The translations under genes were made by a program, and so were the position numbers. A stretch of 64,000 bases of DNA from Protula sp. h YS-2021. Its lineage: Eukaryota; Annelida; Polychaeta; Sabellida; Serpulidae. Position 1 is the stretch's first letter; each line of letters opens with the position of its first letter. Where the stretch lies: the NCBI GenBank assembly GCA_949752745.1, contig OX457026.1:28644116-28708115 (forward strand), given 5' to 3'. A model generated the notes under the pieces. The model ran no database searches. It had not been told where the DNA came from and worked only from the letters and a program-made list of their open reading frames with translations. This document shows, piece after piece, positions 21,601-33,600 of the stretch.

Positions 21601-24600
21601 ATTGTTATGCTTCAGTTGTACCAATGAGAAGCGTAACCGCTGCCTTCCCGCCTTACAGGCTGACACTCTGGCTTATTCTCACTTGACATCTGTGCAGTAG
21701 TGAAATTTATCCCAAACACACTTCGAAGTTTTGTACCCCACAAGAGCAAGTACTGATTGACATTGTTACATTTTCTCAATAAATAACCAATAACTCATTT
21801 TTTTCCTATATATTTCGTTTAACTGGCTTGCTTTTGGTCACATTTCAGCTTCTTTGTCACTGGCCGTTGAGTTGTTCGTCGTGACCTTTCTTAGCAAGCA
21901 AAGATGATAAACATTCAACAGTCTAATTCTAAGTCTTAATTCACGCATCGCCAGACATTATATAGGGCCGATTTCACAACTTAAGTCTAGACCTGATTTG
22001 GAGCAAACTCAGTCTAGACCGCGGTTAAGACTGGGTTTCAGACCACAGTGAATTTCACAGCCTCGGTCCAGACCACATTCATATGTGATCTTCTATGTCT
22101 GTATAAACTGACAAAACCCTGTCTAGACTGGGTTTGAATCCTGGTTTCAGACCAGGTCTAGACTTAAGTTGTGAAATCGGCCCTATGAATTTCAGGGAGG
22201 AAACAGTGGAGGCGTCTTGTGGTCATGAGTTGTCTGCACCACCCAACACCCGGGCACCCTCACCGCTACCACCCTCCCAGCCAGACATTACCCTGCCCCA
22301 GGCCGAGCCTATACCCTCGGAACATGTGGCCACAGCTAGACCCTGGATACCGGTAAGCCTTGTGTGCAAATCTGTGTCACGTGATATAAATACCAGCAAG
22401 CGAGAGTTACATACCCACGGGCTGGCGCACCACAACCATCTTCGCGGGTTACTAGCTGACCAGATAATAAAAGCAATAATACCATTAGCACAGCGACAAC
22501 AACAGCCGACACATGTGTGAATCTTTGCACATCTACGCTCAATAACTAAATTAACTTCGTGAGGATCATAGAGTGTGACTGTGCCGGGGAAAAAAGAACT
22601 CGAAATTCATAATAAATTGTATCATGGAGCTGTCATCTTCTTTTAATTGAAGTCCCATTCCCCCCCCCCCCCCCCCCCGCCCCCAGGTTTTCATTGTTTG
22701 AACTGATACAGGGAAGGTGAGGGGGGGAGTTATCATATGCACTTCATTGGTCATCTCTCGTTTTCCCGGTGTTTTGTGCTGTTATTGAATAAATATTTCT
22801 TTCTTTTATACTTAATTTTGATCAAATGTTCAGAATAGTGGAATTTTAACATCATTATCATGGAATATTTTTACGTTCTATTGTAAGCATCGTTTATCCA
22901 GAATATGCATTTTCTGTGGTTTCAGATTTTAGGGGAAGAGTTAGTCTGCTGTTTGTTCTCGAAGAACTGGATCGACCGAGAGACCTCCTTGAAGCAGATC
23001 AATCGCACCGCCTCTCGCGCACTACTTTTAGGCGCGGGAGAGGGTCGATCTGGCGTAGTGATATCGCAGAGTACGCAGGCTGCCACCCACACGATGCTGG
23101 AGTGCTGTTGTAGTGTACTTGCATTCATACTTATGGATCCCGTGTATAAAGTGTTTGTGGCCGCACTGGTAATTATGATTTAGAAAGCTGTTGGTATGTT
23201 AGTGAAGAAAGCATTCGGCTACCCACAATGTTGAAAGTGAAAAATTGTATAAAATTTAAATAAAGGAAAGATGTAGCCAATCCTTAAATTGAATTTGAAT
23301 TTTATAAATAAAGTGTACAGTTCAAAATAGCTTTTATACTAGGGGTCAGTATAAACTTAGAGGGAGGGAGGATGCTATAATAATGCTGAGGTAACTTTTG
23401 ATTAATCAGCGCTGCGAAGAAAGACAGTACGGATCAAAGTGTCTTATTCAGAATTACATCTGCTGAGAAATAACTCAGAAGTATGTGTTTGCTGTTGTTC
23501 TGCAGAAGGTGCTGCGTAACGTGCTGGCCGTGACCCCGTGCCGTGACGTCACACAGCAACGCAGGCTCGAGGTCCTTCTCAGACCAGTCGTGAATACGGT
23601 GCTGTGGAAATGTGCTGACTGCAACAAGTACGCCAACACATTCTTGCCCCGCCAACCCCCCCCCCCCCCCCACCAACCTCCAGACATCAACTGCATTTTA
23701 ACGATGTGATATTTATATGAACATTTTAAATTTACTGCGTTAGGTGTAGGAACAGATGGGCTTGTCACAGTTCTCATCTACGTGTATTTTTCCTTGCAGG
23801 AGAACGAGTCTGTTGTCCATATCAGCCCTGCAGGAGCTTGTTAAAGGACAGAGTGGCGAACTGGCGGTTGGGAAAGATATCGTTAATCCAGGTAGCTGCC
23901 TCTTAACACTGAAAAAGTTCGTTTGAATGGAAGACTTCTATGAGAATACGTTTGGCTACGCAAGAGCTGCTAGAGTAACTGCATGACTCATAGGTTTTCG
24001 CTCAGATAACCAATTTTGGTACTTTCGCTGAATTACGTAATTTCAGTTTATTTAGAATAGTAAAATAAAAACAAACAAACAAACAATAAATAAATAAGTA
24101 ACTATGTAAAATCGTCCTTCAAATGGTCTTTTAGTGGAATAAGTATATTGGAGAGAATACTGTTCAGGTAGGGGGGGGGGAGGAGGGGGGGGGGAGGGCG
24201 CTGCTCACCGTGCCATCACCATACATCAAGGACATCTCGGCACCCATTCCTAGGGACGTCTCATTACCCAGCGAAAGACATCCCAGCACCCCGTTAACGT
24301 CTGGGCACCCAGTTAAGGTCCCGGTACCCAGTTAATGTCTTAGAATGCAGTTAACGTCTCGACACCAAGTTAACATCTCGGCTCCCAGTTAACATCTCGG
24401 AACCCAGTTTCCTATTTTGTTAGTAGATTATTTAAATGAAGGGTATTTTAGAGAGAAAAGTGTTTGGATGAAATTTGGTTTTCGAAATGAAATAGATGAT
24501 GAGAGTTATTTGAGGTTTCTGTTTATCTGTATTTTTTAAATTTGGTAATTAGTCGCAATTAAAAAAAAAGGAATTTGTCTAATTCAGTGCCACTTAATTG

Positions 24601-27600
24601 CAAACATGAATAGCTTTTGGAAGCAGTTAGGCGCATATACGTCCTCTCCCGATAAAGTGAAACATGAAATTGAAACATGAAATTAGAGAACACACTTTCA
24701 AAAAGTGGAAAACTTTAAAGGAAAAATCTAATCTGTTTTTCCATGTGGATTTGTATTAACTCAAAAGTTATACATTCGATTTATCCTTAGAAAGTATGTT
24801 CTGTACTGACTTTTGTATTTGAGAATGTGTGTTTTTCTTGGTGTCTATTTGGTGTTAAATTGTATGATCACAGGACTATGAATATGCAACGTTAATATAT
24901 TTTCGAATAATGGTTTAAAAAAAAAACAGAAAGAAGTACTGAACAATTTCTACCCGGCAGTGATTGATTCTTGTGTGAAATTTTCATTGCTTTATAGGTA
25001 TATTTTTTTCCTTTTCGCCTTTTAAAGATAATAAAAAATTTACGACAGAAATAGAAAACAAAACGTAGAAATTACAGGGATAATGGGTGCCGATGCTGTC
25101 TTTGCCTAGGTACCGAGTTGGCAGCAAGGTGCCATGTTGTCATTCGCTAGGTGCCGAGTTGTCCGAGTGCCGAATTGTTCCAAGGTCATTTATTCCCCAC
25201 AGGGGGAATAAATGCGATCGACCGCGTGTCGGTCGGTCTGTCATCAAGAGCTTGTTAACACGATAAGTTAAAAACTGCTGCAAGGAGTTTAATTAAACTT
25301 GGTATGTGGCTTCTATGGGAGCAAACACAGATCGGTATTGTAAATGGGCCAGGTTCGTCCAAGGAAAATGGACCAGCTGGACTTAGAAAATTTCCGCCCT
25401 TGACTATTGATGGCCGTGTTTAACTGATGGGGAGCCTGTGGGGAATATGTGGGCTATACACACTGCTCTAGTTGCTATTGCAAGAAAGCAAGTACTCAGC
25501 AGTAGAGAAATAGCTGAAAGTTACTTCACATTACTCGTAAATTCCCGAGCGATGACGTGGCTTAGCTATGACTTCATATAATATTACGCAAAACCTCTTT
25601 GGAAAAGGGCGGGTGAAGGATGAGAAAATTTGAAGTTGTTCATTTAAAAGCAGCGGTTACAGAGATCGCGCGCGTAGTTAGTTTACTTCCCATTTCACTT
25701 ATCAATTACAGAGACTTCGCTAACAACCAGAAATGCCACTTTCTACCCGAGTTCTGTTTAATACCACAGTTGTGAGTGGAAAGGTACTGATTTTGTATTG
25801 CAGGCAGTTGCAATCTTGGAGGAGTGGAGTTCCTGATGGCATGCATCCTTCAAGACTACGACGAGGACTCTCCTTTTCAGTGGCTACTTGGCAGGTTTTA
25901 CATGCTTGAAAACCTCTTGGAGGAGTACCCGAGTGAATTTACTGCAGCCGTGAGCGATGAGGCAAAGGGGGAGAGTGCCAATCAAGCCGTCAGCTCTTCT
26001 GCTGTGCCGCTGCAAGGCCAGAACTACAGTCGTGTCGTCGCGATGTTGAAATTTGCCAAGAGCTGTTTGCAACATCCGCACATCTCTGTTGAGACGATGT
26101 CACGACGGATTTTCTATGTAACCGCGCGTTTGCAGCTCAGTTGCAACGCACTCTTCAGGCAGATAGTCAACATGCTAGACGATGTGGAAGTTACCGTGCA
26201 GGTGAGTCTGCGACGGAGCCTGTGGAAGTTGGTTGAACCCAGTCCCAAAAGGCACAGCCTGGGCACGGGGGCGCATGGCGGAATACAAGACGAATGTAGC
26301 CTGGGTCACGGGAATGGAGTGGAGAATACCCCCGAAGCAGCCCCCTTGTTTACGACCCCTGTGGTCTCAGCTGACTCGACACCTCGAAGCACATCACCCT
26401 GTAATATCGATAATGAGCAGAATGATATGCATTTAGCGGTAGATATTGCTGCCGATCGACTGAATTTGGTTGTACCACCGAATTCGCCTCGGAAACCAAA
26501 ATATGTGCTGCGGCGTCAAGAAGCTGTCAAATCCGGGGACAATAGCCTAGATGCCGACACTTCGAACGTCGAATTAGAAGTGAATGCATGTTCGGTGCTT
26601 GAAACGGGCCTGGCGATGCCCGAAGGGACTAATTCTGTGGTAAGTTCACAGAGTGAGGGACAAACGTCAAGACATCATGACTCTTTGGGTCGAAGCGATT
26701 ATGATCCAGGGATTGGGAGTACGTTGGAGAGTCCTGATGTTCCGTGTTGCGTCTCACCAGCCTTTGGGAAATCTCCCGTGACAGTACGTAAAGTAAACAG
26801 GCGGCGAAGCGTTGAAGTATCTGACGCAGGCACTGATCCATATCCCGCTGACGACGACATGAATCACTCCGCCAGTGACGTCACAATACAGCTAGGAGAC
26901 GACCTTTTGTCTGAATCTTCTACAGATGTGTCGGAGACGCAACAAGTGAAACCTTGCCAATCCCCTGCTCCTGGAAGCCCAACAGTTCACTTCCCAAACC
27001 AGATTAAATGCAAACTGAAATTCTCGTGCGAACCGTGTTACGATGGCGGCGAGGCGCGGACAAGCCCAGACGACAAGGCAGACCAAGAGCTCACCGCGCT
27101 GTCCCACGCCGAGTCGGTCGAGTCACTCCACTCCTACACGCTACAACACGAGGAACGCCTGGGTCACGTGTCCTCAGATGAGACCGATGATTCGCCCGTC
27201 AAGCTGCTAGCGGTGAACAGCCACCCGGCAGGCGTCACCGAGGCACCACCATCTGTCGCCTGTGCCTCCGGCCATCAACAGGACCAGGATTCAAGGTTTT
27301 TGATTTCTTTTAATATTTCTCTATCAGAGGATAGTCCATAATTATGAAATTTTCGAAAATCTGCTGCGTTGAAATGTTCATTAAAACATTTCAAAGATAC
27401 AGCAAGCAAGTAGTATAAAATGTTAAGACTTTAAACTGTAAATGAAAAATGTAGTGAAAATAGCAGTTCATAGCAATGATAAATTGCGCATGCTAGTAGA
27501 TCAGCATTTGAGTTACTTCTGCTATTATTTAACGATGGCAGTAAGTGTACTATTTTTTTTTGAAATCATACAAATTTTTAGTCGGAACTAACCGAAATAA

Positions 27601-30600
27601 CTGATTTGTCTGGTTCGAGCACCGACAGTTTCGGTCACCAGTTACGAACCCTAAATAATAATACTGATAATCATAATTAATATTATAAAATAATTATCAC
27701 TAATAATGTTCGTGTATTTGCTGCAGGACAGTCTTGTTATCTACCGTGAAGGTGCATAGCACTGTGGTGAGCGGTGCGAGCTTCATGGACGCTTTCTCCG
27801 ACTACCTCGTCTCCCCAGGCAGCAGGGATAGAGTATCATTCAAGACGGAGATAGCCCAGTCTCCCAGCCACTCGTCGCTTGAGCGCGCCGGCGCAAGTAT
27901 GTTACCACTTACGTTGAACTGCACCCCTCAGCTCCCCCCCCCCCACTCCCAGTTCTCCACGTGCATCAACAATTGCTGTGGTGAATTTAACATTCGAAAG
28001 AATTAGGCTTAAACGTACAGATTCCTTTGTGAACTGAAGTTTTCGTGTCAAATGATGTAAATTAGTTTTGGTTGTTTTTTTTTTTCGGTTGTTTATCATA
28101 TTGCTTGCACGTAAAAGTGAACCGTTCGATAAGGCACTTTAGTTAGGTTGTTAGGCCAAAACACCAGAGTTGGGTTTTCATGTGATGGTTGTTATCAGTT
28201 TGAATTTAAAATTCAAAGTAGCAAACGTCACGTGAAGAAAAGCACTAGCAACCGAAATGACATCACTATCAATTCATATTGAATAACTGATTCATGTTTT
28301 ATGCATGATGGAGTTGTCTACAAGCCATGCCGGAAATAAGATGCCTTAAAACAAATCAAGAGGAAATTGCAAAATAATATGGTGGTATGTTTGTTTGCAG
28401 ACAGCCCGGACGAAGAGTGTCCGTGCAAAGAGGAAGTGGAGAAGGAAGAAGCCAAAGCCCTCGTGGCGGCCATCGAACAGAGCAGTCTGGAGCAGAGTGA
28501 ACTGCCTCACGTACCCGGGCTGTCACGGGCTGACACCGACACAGTCACTATACACTGTGATCCACAGGTAAGCCGCAGGACGGAACAGCCCGGAGCAGAG
28601 TGAACTGCCTCACGTACCCGGGCTGTCACGGGCTGACACCGACACAGTCACTATACACTGTGATCGACAAGTAAGCCGCAGGACGGAACAGCCCGGAGCA
28701 GAGTGAACTGCCTCACGTACCCGGGCTGTCACGGGCTGACCCCGACACAGTCACTATACACTGTGATCCACAGGTAAGCCGCAGGACGGAACAGCCCGGA
28801 GCAGAGTGAACTGCCTCACGTACCCGGGCTGTCACGGGCTGACACCGACACAGTCACTATACACTGTGATCCACAAGTAAGCCGCAGGACGGAACAGCCC
28901 GGAGCAGAGTGAACTGCCTCACGTACCCGGGCTGTCACGGGCTGACACCGACACAGTCACTATACACTGTGATCCCCAGGTTAGCCGCAGGACGGAACAG
29001 CCCGGAGCAGAGTGAACTGCCTCACGTACCCGGGCTGTCACGGGCTGACACCGACACAGTCACTATACACTGTGATTCACAGGTAAGCCGCTGGACGGAA
29101 CAGCCCGGAGCAGAGTGAACTGCCTCACGTACCCGGGCTGTCACGGGCTGACACCGACACAGTCACTATACACTGTGATCCACAAGTAAGCCGCAGGACG
29201 GAACAGCCCGGAGCAGAGTGAACTGCCTCACGTACCCGGGCTGTCACGGGCTGACACCGACACAGTCACTATACACTGTGATCCCCAGGTTAGCCGCAGG
29301 ACGGAACAGCCCGGAGCAGAGTGAACTGCCTCACGTACCCGGGCTGTCACGGGCTGACACCGACACAGTCACTATACACTGTGATTCACAGGTAAGCCGC
29401 TGGACGGAACAGCCCGGAGCAGAGTGAACTGCCTCACGTACCCGGGCTGTCACGGGCTGACACCGACACAGTCACTATGCATTGTGATCCACAAGTAAGC
29501 CGCAGGACGGAACAGCCCGGAGCAGAGTGAACTGCCTCACGTACCCGGGCTGTCACGGGCTGACACCGACACAGTCACTATACACTGTGATCCCCAGGTT
29601 AGCCGCAGGACGGAACAGCCCGGAGCAGAGTGAACTGCCTCACGTACCCGGGCTGTCACGGGCTGACCCCGACACAGTCACTATACACTGTGATCCACAG
29701 GTAAGCCGCAGGACGGAACAGCCCGGAGCAGAGTGAACTGCCTCACGTACCCGGGCTGTCACGGGCTGACACCGACACAGTCACTATACACTGTGATCCA
29801 CAAGTAAGCCGCTGGACGGAACAGCCCGGAGCAGAGTGAACTGCCTCACGTACCCGGGCTGTCACGGGCTGACACCGACACAGTCACTATACACTGTGAT
29901 CCCCAGGTTAGCCGCAGGACGGAACAGCCCGGAGCAGAGTGAACTGCCTCACGTACCCGGGCTTTCACGGGCTGACACCGACACAGTCACTATACACTGT
30001 GATTCACAGGTAAGCCGCTGGACGGAACAGCCCGGAGCAGAGTGAACTGCCTCACGTACCCGGGCTGTCACGGGCTGACACCGACACAGTCACTATACAC
30101 TGTGATCCCCAGGTTAGCCGCAGGACGGAACAGCCCGGAGCAGAGTGAACTGCCTCACGTACCCGGGCTGTCACGGGCTGACACCGACACAGTCACTACA
30201 CACTGTGATTCACAGGTAAGCCGCTAGACGGAACAGCCCGGAGCAGAGTGAACTGCCTCACGTACCCGGGCTGTCACGGGCTGACACCGACACAGTCACT
30301 ATACACTGTGATCCACAGGTAAGCCGCAGGACGGAACAGCCCGGAGCAGAGTGAACTGCCTCACGTACCCGGGCTGTCACGGGCTGACACCGACACAGTC
30401 ACTATACACTGTGATCGACAAGTAAGCCGCAGGACGGAACAGCCCGGAGCAGAGTGAACTGCCTCACGTACCCGGGCTGTCACGGGCTGACCCCGACACA
30501 GTCACTATACACTGTGATCCACAGGTAAGCCGCAGGACGGAACAGCCCGGAGCAGAGTGAACTGCCTCACGTACCCGGGCTGTCACGGGCTGACACCGAC

Positions 30601-33600
30601 ACAGTCACTATACACTGTGATCCACAAGTAAGCCGCAGGACGGAACAGCCCGGAGCAGAGTGAACTGCCTCACGTACCCGGGCTGTCACGGGCTGACACC
30701 GACACAGTCACTATACACTGTGATCCCCAGGTTAGCCGCAGGACGGAACAGCCCGGAGCAGAGTGAACTGCCTCACGTACCCGGGCTGTCACGGGCTGAC
30801 ACCGACACAGTCACTATACACTGTGATTCACAGGTAAGCCGCTGGACGGAACAGCCCGGAGCAGAGTGAACTGCCTCACGTACCCGGGCTGTCACGGGCT
30901 GACACCGACACAGTCACTATACACTGTGATCCACAAGTAAGCCGCAGGACGGAACAGCCCGGAGCAGAGTGAACTGCCTCACGTACCCGGGCTGTCACGG
31001 GCTGACACCGACACAGTCACTATACACTGTGATTCACAGGTAAGCCGCTGGACGGAACAGCCCGGAGCAGAGTGAACTGCCTCACGTACCCGGGCTGTCA
31101 CGGGATGACACCGACACAGTCACTATACACTGTGATCCACAAGGCAGCCTAATACTAACCCTGTACACAATAATATTCCATACCTCGAAGTATGCTGGGA
31201 CAGCATCAGGACATAGTTCATGATTCTACCTAATTTTGAATTCGATAAAATCAAACATGCATATTGGGCTGCTGCGCGGTGCGAGTTTTTGAATGCCAGC
31301 CATGGTATGGACTGATTATTATAACAGAAGCATATTGGATCAAACTATCAACTGTCTGTCAAACTCCGTGTTTTTTTTCTTGCAATTCCGCCCATTTACA
31401 CTACATATTGCGGTATGAGTAGGAGACCTACATACATATTGCGGTATGGGTGGGAGACCTGCATACATATTGTGGTATGAGTAGGAGACCTATATACATA
31501 TTGCGGTATGAGTAGGAGACCTACATACATATTGCGGTATGAGCAGGAGACCCACATACATATTGCGTTATGAGCAGGAGACCTACATCGATATTTCGGT
31601 ATGAGCAGGAGATCTACATACATATTGCGGTATGAGCAGGAAACCTACATATATATTGGGGTATGAGCAGGAGACCTACATACATATTGGGGTATGAGCA
31701 GGAGACCTACATACATATTGCGGTATGAGCAGGAGACCTACATACATATTGGGGTATGAGCAGGAGACCTACATACATATTGCGGTATGAGCAGGAGACC
31801 TACATACATATTGCGGTATGAGCAGCAGAGAACCCTTTTGATCAAGCCCGGGGCCTTAAAAGAAAACATTGTGATTGTACAGTAAAACACCATAAGAAAG
31901 ATTATGTGCTGGAGTTACCAGGAAAGCTATTTTCACAGCAGACATTAGCTACATGTTCCTGATATGGACAGAGAGCGGGACTGCATGGCACTGTGTGGAA
32001 GTAAACCTTTCAGGGAAAGTTCCCTGACTTCTGGCATATCTCAAGATTTTCAGTGTTGGGTGTGGGGGGGGGGGGGTGGCTTGAGGATTGGCTGATATAT
32101 AGACATTACTTAACTTTCAAAGCCTCCTGCTGTTTATCTTCGCCGGAGCTTCTTTACCGATCGGACCATGAAGACGTTGTATAGTTGAAGGTTATTTTGT
32201 GAGAATTGCAAAACTGATATAGCTTTGTGGCTTGGTTAAGGACTTATCCCCTGATAACACGTTTTGCAGTGAATGACTGAACAACAGTATATAGGATTAA
32301 GTAAGTGTAGAGCATGGATCATCACTGCTTTTACCAGCTGTGGTTTTATTCAGCCCTTCACTTTGCCTTAAGTCGTTTATTGAGTTGTGTCTGCTTAGGA
32401 ATGGCGGGGGTGGGGGGGGGGGGGGGGCCGCGAGGGCTTTATATATCGCATATTGCTTTAGAAAACGCTCCGTATTTATCTCGGTTTTACTGAAATGAGC
32501 TGTGAGAGGGACTGTATTTTATTGATGGGGGCTTAATATTTGACACTTTTGATTTATGCTTTGTGCAAAAGCAAATATAAAATGAAACATATTTGTTTTT
32601 TTTTGATAAAAGACACTAAAAAGCTCTGTTGTACTCCACTCATTACGACTGGTTAATTGATATTAGGCTATCAACTGGTATCTACGTCATGAACTGTGAG
32701 TACATAAATATGTGCCTGGCTTTTTTAGTTAAACCATGGATTGGTGCAGAATAACAAGTCAGCTCTACAATACAGACATGTAATCGTTGGACTGACAAAA
32801 GTCTTGTAGTAAAACTAGATAAAACAAGCAACGGCAATAAATGAAATGTTAAAATGAGTAAGTAACGTGATATAGTAATCATTTCGCCTCACATGAAGTT
32901 CAACGTGCAATATCGAAGTGAATACATAAATACTGGAATATATTGAGAGAAATTTTGAAACATTCTTGAAATAACAATGGCCAGACAGGATGATACTGAG
33001 CGGGACTTGAAGGTGCTAGTGACGTGTACAGAATGTGACGACATTCTGTACGCTCCCCGGATGTTAGCGTGTACGCATGTCTTTTGCGAGGCGTGCGTAC
33101 TCAAGCTGAGACTGCACAAAGTACACGAGCAGATGGGCTACCACTGCCCCAGCTGTGGTACGTTCACGAACAAAGATGACGTGAAAGAGAACGTTCTTAT
33201 ACGTGACTTGGTCGCCTTGTACCACAATGTCATCAAGACAGACCTGGATCTGAGAAATGTCTGTGGAAACTGTTTGGAAAATGAGCCTAAGTGGAAATGT
33301 TTAGATTGTAGACTAGACGTGTGTCGCAATTGTAAAGATAGTCACGATCATGATGGTGGTTCTGTGCAGCAGAAACATGTGAGATTTTCCGATGTTGGCT
33401 CCACAAAAGCCGTGCTGACTCTGCATTCTCCTCAACCCAGAGAGATCTCCGTGGCATCCACGGTGGTGGACAAAGCGTTGTTTTGCGGTACACATTACAA
33501 CCAGCTACTCAGCTGGAACTGCATGACGTGTGAGCGGCCCGTTTGCGACGAATGCAAATCGGCTCGGTCGCCACATCGTAACCACGCCATAGAACCGATC

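Larger units (their letters stand above)
23892..25803 (+). other. MAP3K1 intron 11
   Basis: Contains a G-rich tract near 24170-24200, a foldback-like element and the hairpin-capped element H2 (separate entries). No coding signal is seen in the rest. Confidence 0.7.

Noticed and set aside
28909..30869. Repeated 69-codon frames ending TEQPGAE
   Set aside because: They are the 103-bp array read in exon 14's frame and run to the TGA of the next unit. Not separate genes.
28491..31141. CRISPR-like array
   Set aside because: Units are contiguous 103-bp copies with no unique spacers, in a eukaryotic intron; they derive from exon 14.
31396..31623. Minus-strand frame of repeated [17 protein letters not shown]
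   Set aside because: Translation of the 31-bp minisatellite.
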